Shown piece by piece: positions 1 through 6,461 of a stretch of 17,836 nucleotides of DNA. The notes beneath the pieces were generated by a model that had not been told where the DNA came from, did not search any database, and saw only the letters and a list, made by a program, of their open reading frames with translations. Numbering within the stretch: the stretch's first letter is position 1; each line of letters starts with the position of its first letter. The DNA comes from Chloroflexota bacterium (lineage in GTDB: Bacteria > Chloroflexota > Ktedonobacteria > Ktedonobacterales > Ktedonobacteraceae): assembly GCA_005879655.1 (NCBI GenBank), contig VBJK01000086.1, positions 1 to 17,836 of the forward strand, written 5' to 3'. Position numbers and translations under genes: made by a program.

Positions 1-1164
1 ATATCCAACACAGGCAACGCACCACACAAAGATGCAGCTACTGCTGCGACAAAACCTGCTAGAGGCGGGTTAGAAGGCGTAGTAGCGGCCACAACCGCTA
101 TTAGTAAGGTTGAAGGAAATATTGGTCAGCTTGTCTATCGAGGATATAACATCCACGATCTGGCGCGCACAACAGTCTATGAGGAGATTGCTTATCTGCT
201 CTGGTTTGGTCGCTTGCCCAAGCAACAGGAGTTGACGGAATTGCAAGGGCGTTTTGTAGCAGAGCGCTCTATTCCTGAGAATGTTATGCAGACGCTACGT
301 GCTCTGCCTGCTGAGACGGAGCCAATGGATGCACTACGCACCGCTGTCTCGGCCTGGGGTGCTGTCGCCATTAAAGGTCAGCCTACTATCGATCAAGCCA
401 TTGCTATCACGGCCCGCTTCCCGCTCTTTATGGCTACGTTCAATCGTCTGCGCCATGGGCTGGAGCCATTGGAGTCCAGGCCCGAACTGAGCCATGCCGC
501 TAACTATCTTTACTTGTTGACGGGCCACACGCCCTCTGAGGAGCATATACGGGGTTTGAACGCCTATCTGGTGCTGCTGGCGGATCATGGTATGAACGCT
601 TCCACTTTTACTGCACGTATTGTTGCCAGTACCGAATCCGATATAGCCTCGGCGGTTGTTGCTGGTATTGGTGCGCTGAAGGGTCCATTGCATGGTGGGG
701 CACCATCAAAAGTGCAGGATATGTTGCGGGAGATCGGGACGCTGGAGGCGGCGCAAGGTTGGTTGTACGATGCCATTACGCATGGCAAGAAGCTGATGGG
801 CTTTGGCCATCGTGTCTATAAGACTGCTGATCCGCGTGCTGAAGAGTTACGCGAGATGGCGCGTATCGCCGATCCAACAGGTTTTGTGATGGCACATGGC
901 GTCGAAGAATTGGCTCTGTCTTTGCTGAGTCAATTGAAGCCTGGCCGCCGTCTCTACACCAATGTCGAATACTATTCTGCTGCATTGATGAACTCTGTTG
1001 GTCTGAGTGGCGATCTCTTTACACCAACTTTTGCTATCAGCCGGGTCTCTGGTTGGACCGCCCATATTCTGGAGCAGGTCGGCAATAACCGTCTCATTCG
1101 GCCTGAAGCAGATTATACTGGTCCAATGGATCTGCCATTCGCTCCTTTAAAAGAGCGCTCGTAA
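1..1164 (+). CDS. gltA: Citrate synthase, 5'-truncated by the window edge
   Basis: This enzyme condenses oxaloacetate with acetyl-CoA at the entry to the TCA cycle. The frame is open from base 1 and already encodes family sequence there (GLEGVVAATTAISKVEGN, then YRGYNIHDLA), so the real start lies upstream. The TTG at 214 is internal and is not a start. The expected active-site residues are present: His in GPLHGGAPS (codon 691-693), His in GFGHRVYK (808-810) and Asp in GDLFTPTFAISR (1012-1014). About 387 codons are visible, close to the full family length. The stop codon lies inside the hairpin at 1161-1244. A 2-methylcitrate synthase of the same family cannot be excluded by eye, because no prp genes are in view. 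Confidence 0.93.
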   Translation: MSNTGNAPHKDAATAATKPARGGLEGVVAATTAISKVEGNIGQLVYRGYNIHDLARTTVYEEIAYLLWFGRLPKQQELTELQGRFVAERSIPENVMQTLRALPAETEPMDALRTAVSAWGAVAIKGQPTIDQAIAITARFPLFMATFNRLRHGLEPLESRPELSHAANYLYLLTGHTPSEEHIRGLNAYLVLLADHGMNASTFTARIVASTESDIASAVVAGIGALKGPLHGGAPSKVQDMLREIGTLEAAQGWLYDAITHGKKLMGFGHRVYKTADPRAEELREMARIADPTGFVMAHGVEELALSLLSQLKPGRRLYTNVEYYSAALMNSVGLSGDLFTPTFAISRVSGWTAHILEQVGNNRLIRPEADYTGPMDLPFAPLKERS

Positions 1165-1244
1165 TTGTAGTAAATGAGTAGAGTCACCGAGGAGCATTGC
1201 GGGCGCAATGCTCCTCGGTGACTCCGCTCATTTACTACAATTAC
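1161..1244. terminator. 84-bp hairpin shared by two convergent stop codons
   Basis: Two 40-nt arms (1161-1200 and 1205-1244) are complementary at 38 of 40 positions around a GGGC loop. The only mismatch is a TA/CG dinucleotide at 1179-1180. The left arm contains the citrate synthase TAA (1162-1164) and the right arm contains the msrA TAA (read on the minus strand, 1243-1241). The placement fits a bidirectional terminator or a barrier to read-through between convergent genes. No strong U-tract follows on either strand, so Rho-independent termination is inferred from the stem alone. Confidence 0.7.
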
Positions 1245-1789
1245 GGTGTAATCTCTGTTTTTAAATCGCTTCTGTATTCTTTGAGCAATTTTTGTACTTT
1301 GGGGTTTATGATCAACATACAATAGGGCTGAGAGCTATTTCTATTGTAATACTCGCGATGATAGTCTTCAGCTGCATAGAAGTTGGTGAAGGGAGCGATT
1401 TCGGTGACAGCGGGCCTTTTATAAGCGCCAGACTGGTCTAATGCTACCTTCGATGCCAGTGCAATCTGCTTTTGCTCATCGTTATGATAGAAGATGGCGG
1501 AGCGATATTGTGTCCCGCTATCGTTGCCTTGACGATTGAGCGTCGTCGGGTCGTGCACATGCCAGAAGATCTCTAGCAACTTCTCATAAGAGATGATAGC
1601 GGGATCATAGCTGAACTGAATACCTTCCGCAGCGCCTGTGCTACCCGAACAAACTGCCTGGTAGGAGGGATTTTCTACCTGCGATGCAGCGTAGCCTGGT
1701 ACAACGTCGGTGACGCCTTTGATTCTCTGGAAGAGCGCCTCTGTGCACCAGAAACATCCTCCGGCCAATGTTGCCTTCTCTATGGCCAT
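1241..1789 (-). CDS. msrA: Peptide methionine-(S)-S-oxide reductase MsrA
   Basis: MsrA reduces methionine S-sulfoxide in proteins and free methionine, repairing oxidative damage in the cytoplasm. The family signature GGCFWC lies at residues 10-15, with catalytic Cys12. The core motifs VPGYAAS, HDPTTLNRQGNDSGTQYRS and AEDYHREYY all match the family, and 182 residues is the normal length. I start at ATG 1789 because AGAGG lies 6 nt upstream. A longer frame from a TTG at 1819 would abut the msrB stop, lacks an obvious ribosome site and adds ten non-conserved residues. It lies 30 bp downstream of msrB in the same direction, so the two are probably co-transcribed to repair both sulfoxide stereoisomers. 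Confidence 0.95.
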   Translation of the reverse strand: MAIEKATLAGGCFWCTEALFQRIKGVTDVVPGYAASQVENPSYQAVCSGSTGAAEGIQFSYDPAIISYEKLLEIFWHVHDPTTLNRQGNDSGTQYRSAIFYHNDEQKQIALASKVALDQSGAYKRPAVTEIAPFTNFYAAEDYHREYYNRNSSQPYCMLIINPKVQKLLKEYRSDLKTEITP

Positions 1790-1819
1790 AGCTTGCCTCT
1801 TTCTTATGCTACTGCTCAA

Positions 1820-2236
1820 CTATGCTTGTGACGAAGTTTCGCCAGCACGAAAGTTCAGCGCCGCTGAATTGATACAATAGCGCTTGCCAGTTGTTTCTTG
1901 CGGACCATCATCGAAGACGTGCCCCAGGTGAGAGCCACAGTTGCGACAGACGACCTCTGTACGTCTCATGAAAAGGGAATTATCTTCATGCAACTCAACG
2001 TGCGCCATATTGATAGGATCGTCGAAACTGGGCCATCCACTACCAGAGTCAAATTTGGTATCTGATGAGAAGAGGGCTTGGCCACATGCTACACATTCGT
2101 AGACGCCTTTCTCGTGATTGTTATAGAGTGCTCCTGTAAAGGCGCGCTCGGTTCCCTTGAGGCGACATACTTTGTACTGTTCCGGCGTTAATTTTTGTTT
2201 CCAGTAGGCTTCGGGCTGTTCTTTTAGATTGCTCAT
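1820..2236 (-). CDS. msrB: Peptide methionine-(R)-S-oxide reductase MsrB
   Basis: MsrB reduces the R stereoisomer of methionine sulfoxide and so complements MsrA. The 138-residue protein has the two structural-zinc CxxC pairs (Cys48/Cys51 and Cys97/Cys100), the [10 protein letters not shown] motif (62-71), [10 protein letters not shown] (103-112) and the catalytic Cys121 in RYCINSAAL. It is the first gene of an msrB-msrA pair. The start ATG at 2236 has only a weak purine stretch before it. The upstream 379 nt would hold the promoter, but I see no convincing -35/-10 pair. Confidence 0.95.
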   Translation of the reverse strand: MSNLKEQPEAYWKQKLTPEQYKVCRLKGTERAFTGALYNNHEKGVYECVACGQALFSSDTKFDSGSGWPSFDDPINMAHVELHEDNSLFMRRTEVVCRNCGSHLGHVFDDGPQETTGKRYCINSAALNFRAGETSSQA

Positions 2237-2615
2237 AATCTCGATTACTTTCTGTTAGCTTCTGAGTGCACAATTTTTCTAGAGGTTATCACATGCTGAA
2301 CATTACAATGTGGAGCAGAACTTTCTGCTCACTGAAGAAAACAATATGAAGCCCTTAGTTGTTTCCAATAGAGCCGCAAATTTGTTGCTTGCTGGTTATC
2401 TTTTTCTGATGGGGCGAAAGTTCAGGGCGAATGTCTCTGAGTGACAAGAGAGTTGTCATTTGCTCACCAAGTCAGGCTGTATCACATATGTTTGTCTTTA
2501 GAGGGCGTGGGGGGTGCTAGGCTACCAGGACACCCACAAAGGACAAGACCGGTCTTGTCCCTTGTGGGTGTCCTGCGGACCTCTTAACTGTTCTCGCTAC
2601 CCATTGCTCATATTA
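2237..2615. other. Intergenic region with msrBA upstream sequence and inverted repeats
   Basis: This is 379 nt without a supported gene, between the msrB start and the end of the 2616 gene. It holds three inverted repeats. One is 2313-2318/2325-2330 (GAGCAG, 6-nt spacer, CTGCTC), about 75-95 nt upstream of msrB and a possible operator. One is 2442-2447/2453-2458 (TGACAA, GAGAG, TTGTCA). The third is the long palindrome at 2527-2574, annotated separately. A short plus-strand frame at 2514-2705 crosses the palindrome and the end of the opposite gene, and I do not accept it as coding. Confidence 0.5.
2527..2574. terminator. 48-bp near-perfect palindrome without a loop
   Basis: The 24-nt arms 2527-2550 and 2551-2574 match at 23 of 24 positions and meet with no spacer. 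It lies about 40 nt past the stop codon of the minus-strand gene at 2616, so a terminator role is plausible. No U-tract follows on the minus strand. A cruciform or protein-binding palindrome is an alternative. Confidence 0.55.
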
Positions 2616-3917
2616 TTATTTTGGCGGGGCGGCAGGTGTACCGGATGTAGGTGTGCCGTTGGCATTCTGCAATTTCGCTTGTTCCTCGTGAATTTTACGC
2701 TGTAAAGCGCGCAGGTATGCCTGTGCTCCATCAAGATCGGTCTGTGTAATAGCATCGAGCTGTTTTGGCATCTTCGTCGTTTGTGACACCCAGCTCTCAA
2801 GGACGCTCTGGATAGCCTGCAAGGTGGTATTATCCTGCCCTACATTAGCCAATATACCACGTGCCGACTTGAAGGCGCGGGACATATTGGCAAGGAAGTC
2901 AGTAGCGACCGTTGCTCCGAACTGGACAACCGGAGAGACAAACACATCGTAGGCCACACGCGTCAGCCTTGCCGCGGTAATCGCACCATCAAGGGTAAAG
3001 CCCTCCAGGTTTCCCAACGCGGTAAGCATTTCTTTGCGAGCAGTATCCGCACCTTGCGTCAAGCCCTTCCGAAAAGCCTCTTCGAGCTGATGTTCAATAT
3101 TGGAACCGACGTTACTAATCGCCTGTGGTAATTGGGGGGCTAGCTCATGAGCTGCAACACCGGCTCCGGCAGCGCCACCAAGCACAACTGCCGTCCCCAA
3201 GCCCAGCAGCAAACCACGCCGTGACACCTTTTTTTTGCGTTTGCCGCGCTTTGGCTCTTCTTCCTCTTCTTCCTCGTATTCGTCTTCGTAGTCTTCCTCA
3301 TACTCAGGGTGTACGGGTTGACGTAGCGGGGGAAGAGGCGCGCCTCCAGTACGGACAGGAGCACTCTGTCTCGCCATTAGAGGAGCAGCAGGCAACATAG
3401 CAGAGCGAGGAGGAACTGCTTCGTAGCCAGGCTCTACCTCAAAAGATTCTTCGTAACCTTCATCGGGATCGGCCTGTACATCCAATGATTCCCATGCACC
3501 GTCCTCCTCGTCGCTCTCCAGCAGTTCTCGCGTTGAGGGGACACGTGGATTTGCAGAACGTCTCCGCCCTCCACGCTGACTGGGGGCACCACGTGAGCCA
3601 TATTGACGAGAGGGGTAGCGCTCTTCCTCTATTTGTTCGACGAACTGCTCGTCTAGCTCTTGTAGCTCGTCAAGTTCTTCACTCGTCTGTGCTGATTTAC
3701 CAGCAATAATATTTTTGCGCAGGAGCTGCCGCGTCCGTCGAGGATCGGGGCGCTGTACTGATTGAGTGCCTGATCTACTAGGTGTTTCCCGTGATGATCC
3801 CTGTTCACCAGATCTGGCATTACCGCCTGATCCACTTTGGCTACCTCCGCTACGGTCACGCAATGGATCATTTTCATAGTGGCGGCCTGGACTCTTCCGA
3901 TAGGTCCTTCGTTCCAT
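2616..3917 (-). CDS. Acidic, single-span anchored protein of unknown function
   Basis: I do not recognise a family. The 433 residues fall into three parts. An N-terminal half of about 220 residues is low-complexity, rich in Arg, Ser, Pro, Asp and Glu, and ends in an acidic run (EEDYEDEYEEEEEEE). A basic patch plus hydrophobic segment follows (KRKKKVSRRGLLLGLG, then a Val/Gly/Ala-rich stretch), resembling a twin-arginine signal or a stop-transfer anchor. A helical C-terminal domain of about 170 residues ends in a probable coiled coil (AYLRALQRKIHEEQAKLQNA). A cytoplasmic disordered tail with an outside helical domain is the simplest inferred topology. I start at ATG 3917. The frame continues upstream to 4010, but that part lies in the IscB right end and in iscB itself. 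The IscB element begins about 10 nt upstream of this ATG and has displaced the original upstream region. No clear ribosome site remains. Confidence 0.7.
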   Translation of the reverse strand: MERRTYRKSPGRHYENDPLRDRSGGSQSGSGGNARSGEQGSSRETPSRSGTQSVQRPDPRRTRQLLRKNIIAGKSAQTSEELDELQELDEQFVEQIEEERYPSRQYGSRGAPSQRGGRRRSANPRVPSTRELLESDEEDGAWESLDVQADPDEGYEESFEVEPGYEAVPPRSAMLPAAPLMARQSAPVRTGGAPLPPLRQPVHPEYEEDYEDEYEEEEEEEPKRGKRKKKVSRRGLLLGLGTAVVLGGAAGAGVAAHELAPQLPQAISNVGSNIEHQLEEAFRKGLTQGADTARKEMLTALGNLEGFTLDGAITAARLTRVAYDVFVSPVVQFGATVATDFLANMSRAFKSARGILANVGQDNTTLQAIQSVLESWVSQTTKMPKQLDAITQTDLDGAQAYLRALQRKIHEEQAKLQNANGTPTSGTPAAPPK

Positions 3918-3926
3918 GTGATGACG

Positions 3927-3971
3927 GCGGCGCGAGTACCCCCACGTTTTAACTGGGGGAGGAAGCGCCGC
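3927..3971 (-). repeat. Right-end hairpin of IscB element 1
   Basis: A two-tier hairpin: outer stem GCGGCGC/GCGCCGC (3927-3933/3965-3971), a symmetric 5x5 internal loop, inner stem CCCCC/GGGGG (3939-3943/3955-3959) and an 11-nt loop. The iscB stop codon (3949-3951) lies in the loop. The same architecture occurs at 10867-10911 with a compensatory pair change in the outer stem. Such subterminal hairpins are typical recognition structures of IS200/IS605-type ends. It may also terminate iscB transcripts. Confidence 0.75.
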
Positions 3972-5250
3972 TCTCCTTTCTGATGCTCTCCAGAGTCGGT
4001 AGCCGTACAACCATCCAGCCCTCTTTGGGACGCGCTACCCGTACCAATTTGCGTGGCGTGACCTCGGCCAGCTTCTTTCCACTGGTCACGTCTTTGATGA
4101 TGAAGGCTCCTTTCTCCCGCCGTCCCGCGATGTAACCGACCTGTCCTCTCGCCTTGACCAGTTCGTAGAGCTTGAATCCACGCACTTTGCGCGGTGCCCA
4201 ACACTTGTGCTCGCTTCGCTGTCCATTGAACCGCTGATACTGGCCTCGCGCTAGACACCGTAGATGGTGGATGGTCTCTAATGGCTTAGGCACCTCACCG
4301 ATCTCGTAGGCAATCGCCACGGCGTCGTTGGTGTGGGACTTGCAGAGACCGAGCACCTGGATACGTTTGTATTTTGTCTCGTACCCATAGGTGATGCTCA
4401 CCTGATGCGCTCCGAAGATCGCTTGCAGGTCATGGACTATCCTGGTTTTTATCGAAGAGACATGCGCTGCATCTTTCAGTGGGATCTTTGCCTGCACCTG
4501 GACCTGCGGATACCCAAATTCCGTTGCTGTTTGTGTCCCCTTCGCCAGATTACATTTCTCACAGGCCAGACACAGGTTCGAGACGCGATCTGAACCCCCC
4601 CTGGCTTTGGGGATGATGTGCTCTAGCTGGAGCGGGACTCCCGTTGTGTGGCAATACGAGCATTGCCGCTTCCACTTGCTCAACACGTATTCACGCATGA
4701 GATAGCCGTAAAGCTCTCCTTGCTGGTAGGTCACGCCTGTGATTTCCGGGTTCTGCATCTTTTGGGTATCAAAGCTGCCCACTTCCACCTTGATCTGATG
4801 CACTGGCAAGAGGGTCGTGACCCATCGGACAGCTTTGATCGTTGCTTCAGCTTTTGATTGCAACGTGGGTGGGAGCCAGCCGTCTGTTTTGCGCCGATTG
4901 AGCCATCTCGGTTTCCGGTAGCGTGTTTTGTGCCCCCGTCGATGGCGTCGGTATTGGCGTCGTTGCCTCATCCTCTCAGTGATATCGTCACGCAGACGGA
5001 CCTCGGCCTGCAAGACCACCTCTTCATTGGTGATGGCAGCGATTCCTACCGTTTGGGACCCAGTATCGACCCCGACCGTTGCCAGTTGTGTATGCCCTGT
5101 TGTTTGGAAACGGAGTCGTATCGTGAACGGTTCACGACTGACAAGATGGGCAAGACCCTTGCGTAACCAATACCAGACCTTGTTGTGTCGTCTGGTAGGC
5201 ATCAATGGCTGTCCTTTGATATTTTGAACGTAGATGATGGATTGCCCCAT
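3949..5250 (-). CDS. iscB: IscB RNA-guided HNH/RuvC nuclease, copy 1
   Basis: IscB is the transposon-encoded ancestor-type relative of Cas9, and cuts DNA under the guidance of an omegaRNA. Domains in order: PLMP motif (residues 15-18); RuvC-I GVDTGSQTVGIA with Asp62; Arg-rich bridge helix (about 93-120); RuvC-II around KVEVGSFD with Glu156; HNH (about 196-238) with zinc pairs Cys197/Cys200 and Cys227/Cys230 and His211 in LEHIIPKARGG; RuvC-III with His306 and Asp309 in SHTNDAVAIA; and a C-terminal domain with YIAGRREKGAFIIKD. All catalytic positions are intact in the 433 residues. The start at 5250 has a good ribosome site (GGAAG, 4 nt before ATG). The frame ends inside the right-end hairpin, so the last residues are encoded by the transposon end. 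The omegaRNA lies directly upstream. TnpB is excluded because it lacks HNH and PLMP. Confidence 0.95.
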   Translation of the reverse strand: MGQSIIYVQNIKGQPLMPTRRHNKVWYWLRKGLAHLVSREPFTIRLRFQTTGHTQLATVGVDTGSQTVGIAAITNEEVVLQAEVRLRDDITERMRQRRQYRRHRRGHKTRYRKPRWLNRRKTDGWLPPTLQSKAEATIKAVRWVTTLLPVHQIKVEVGSFDTQKMQNPEITGVTYQQGELYGYLMREYVLSKWKRQCSYCHTTGVPLQLEHIIPKARGGSDRVSNLCLACEKCNLAKGTQTATEFGYPQVQVQAKIPLKDAAHVSSIKTRIVHDLQAIFGAHQVSITYGYETKYKRIQVLGLCKSHTNDAVAIAYEIGEVPKPLETIHHLRCLARGQYQRFNGQRSEHKCWAPRKVRGFKLYELVKARGQVGYIAGRREKGAFIIKDVTSGKKLAEVTPRKLVRVARPKEGWMVVRLPTLESIRKESGASSPS

Positions 5251-5558
5251 AACACTTCCTTTCGGAGTAAAACGATCCCCTCGACACTGATATCACACGG
5301 TACTCTCCTTTGGTCACTGCGGCTGACCGCGCTGCTGGTTAGACCAAAGGTTGGAGAGCCTGATGCTGGGGCAGCACACCAGGGTCCGAACTTCAACGCT
5401 CAGTGATATCGCTCCCCTCTTCAACACCAGCTACGACGCTCGCTTTCTCGGCGCAACTGGCTCCAAGAGGCTGTCTGGTCAATCCGACTTGTCAGGGGCG
5501 AACCCCTCGCAAGCCTCCCCACTCTGTGGGGTGGTCATTGACATATTTTCCCTTAATT
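5251..5558 (-). ncRNA. omegaRNA 1 with 5' guide
   Basis: The region upstream of iscB is conserved in the second copy and folds. Read on the minus strand it opens with GTCAATGACC, a C/G-rich hairpin (CCCCAC, AGA, GTGGGG) and a second hairpin with a UUCG loop (AGGGG/CCCCT). Further stems pair 5289-5296 with 5403-5410 and 5307-5315 with 5342-5350; both change in a compensatory way in copy 2. The guide is the flanking DNA 5' of the scaffold. Its 16 nt next to the scaffold (5558 to 5543) read AATTAAGGGAAAATAT. The exact 5' end and the guide length used in the cell are not visible from sequence. Confidence 0.85.
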
Positions 5559-5620
5559 TCCTCCTGAGCAGACTTTCAGTCTCACGAGCAGAGCCTTACA
5601 GTAATTGACCCATGTCACTC

Positions 5621-5650
5621 ATTTTACATTACCGTTCGCATTTTCGTCTA
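5621..5650 (-). promoter_or_regulatory. Possible promoter driving omegaRNA-iscB 1
   Basis: On the minus strand, TAGACG (5650-5645) and TAAAAT (5626-5621) are separated by 18 nt. Transcription would begin about 55 nt before the guide and run through the omegaRNA into iscB. Because this DNA lies outside the element, it may be the original promoter of the gene at 2616. The match to consensus is modest. Confidence 0.35.
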
Positions 5651-5716
5651 CCTTTTTGAGGAATACATTGCCCTCACCACAAGGGATTACCCTGGTCATG
5701 GGTTGGCCTTTTCATG

Positions 5717-5746
5717 CTCACGTTAGCCACTGCCAAATGTTATAAT
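5717..5746 (+). promoter_or_regulatory. Extended -10 promoter of the metallo-hydrolase/ugd/acpS operon
   Basis: A perfect TATAAT (5741-5746) is preceded by TG at the extended -10 position (TGTTATAAT). The -35 region at about 5717-5723 matches consensus poorly, which the extended -10 could offset. The predicted start near 5753 leaves a leader of about 42 nt before the ATG at 5795. Confidence 0.6.
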
Positions 5747-5794
5747 GTGTTTCAGTATTATTCGCTAAAGGCCAGAAGGAAGGGGGCTTGCTCC

Positions 5795-6457
5795 ATGTCT
5801 GATACAAAGATAAGTACGCAACTGCCTATCATATCTTGTGTGACTGTAGGATTGCTCGAAGAGCATTGCTATCTCTATGCGTGTCCACAAACGAGGGAAG
5901 CGGTGATTATTGACCCCGGCGATGAGGCTGAACGTATTTTAGGGACTATTCAATCACTACAGCTTATCCCCAGATATATTCTTAACACCCATGGACATAT
6001 TGACCATATTTGCGCCATCGATGCTGTAAGTGCGGTCTATCCTGTTCCGTTGGCTATCCATCCTGCCGATGTCTTTATGTATACGGATGAAAGAGTCGCC
6101 ATGATGTTCGGACGCAAAGCGCCGCTTGTCAAACGAAAGCCGGATATCCTGCTGCAAGAAGGGGACCGTATTACCTTTGGCTCGCTCACACTTGAGGTGC
6201 TGCATACGCCAGGTCATACCCCCGGCAGTATTTGTCTGGTTGGTCAGCCGTATTGCGTCTTCAGTGGTGACACGCTTTTTTATCGTAGCGTTGGACGTAC
6301 GGACCTGCCCGGTGGCAACACTGAACAATTGCTCACTTCTATTAGAACAAAGTTGTATACCCTCGCTGAGGAGATCGTAGTCTTTCCAGGCCATGGTGAG
6401 TCAACTACAATAGAAGAAGAGAAATATGAAAATCCTTTTGTAACCGTTGAGGAGTGA
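5795..6457 (+). CDS. Metallo-beta-lactamase-fold hydrolase, glyoxalase II-like (YcbL type)
   Basis: A 220-residue cytoplasmic hydrolase of the metallo-beta-lactamase superfamily. The metal motif THGHIDH supplies His66, His68, Asp70 and His71. It is followed by the HTPGHTPGS motif, SGDTLFYRSVGRTD and the C-terminal FPGHGESTTIEEEK. This set and the short length match the YcbL/glyoxalase-II-like branch (hydroxyacylglutathione-type thioester hydrolysis). The true substrate cannot be read from sequence. I start at ATG 5795, where a purine-rich AAGGGGG lies 8 nt upstream. A longer frame from 5714 would begin upstream of the -10 element and adds non-family residues. It is first in a tight operon, with 4 bp between its stop and the ugd start. 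Confidence 0.9.
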   Translation: MSDTKISTQLPIISCVTVGLLEEHCYLYACPQTREAVIIDPGDEAERILGTIQSLQLIPRYILNTHGHIDHICAIDAVSAVYPVPLAIHPADVFMYTDERVAMMFGRKAPLVKRKPDILLQEGDRITFGSLTLEVLHTPGHTPGSICLVGQPYCVFSGDTLFYRSVGRTDLPGGNTEQLLTSIRTKLYTLAEEIVVFPGHGESTTIEEEKYENPFVTVEE

Positions 6458-6461
6458 TGTA

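Larger units (their letters stand above)
3927..5542 (-). mobile_element. IscB element 1 (IS200/IS605-like, no transposase)
   Basis: The unit consists of an omegaRNA, the iscB gene and a right-end hairpin. It is recognised by comparison with the second copy at about 10867-12485, because similarity between the two stops at both boundaries. The left boundary is the first scaffold base next to the guide (5542). The right boundary is put at the outer stem of the terminal hairpin and is uncertain by a few bases. No Y1 transposase (tnpA) is present, so movement would require one in trans. There is no visible target-site duplication, as expected for this superfamily. Confidence 0.75.

Noticed and set aside
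1790..1819. TTG start for msrA at 1819
   Set aside because: It adds ten non-conserved residues, lacks a ribosome site, and the ATG at 1789 has AGAGG at good spacing.
3918..4010. Longer start of the 2616 gene and, likewise, of the kinase gene (to 10892)
   Set aside because: The extra residues are encoded by the IscB right-end hairpin or iscB itself and are unrelated between the two genes.
3949..5250. TnpB or Cas9 for the RuvC/HNH proteins
   Set aside because: TnpB lacks HNH and PLMP. Cas9 is far larger and has a REC lobe, and no CRISPR array is present. The 422-433 residue size and domain order are those of IscB.
3900..5560. Target-site duplication flanking the IscB elements
   Set aside because: The bases next to the left and right ends do not match in either copy, as expected for IS200/IS605-type insertion.
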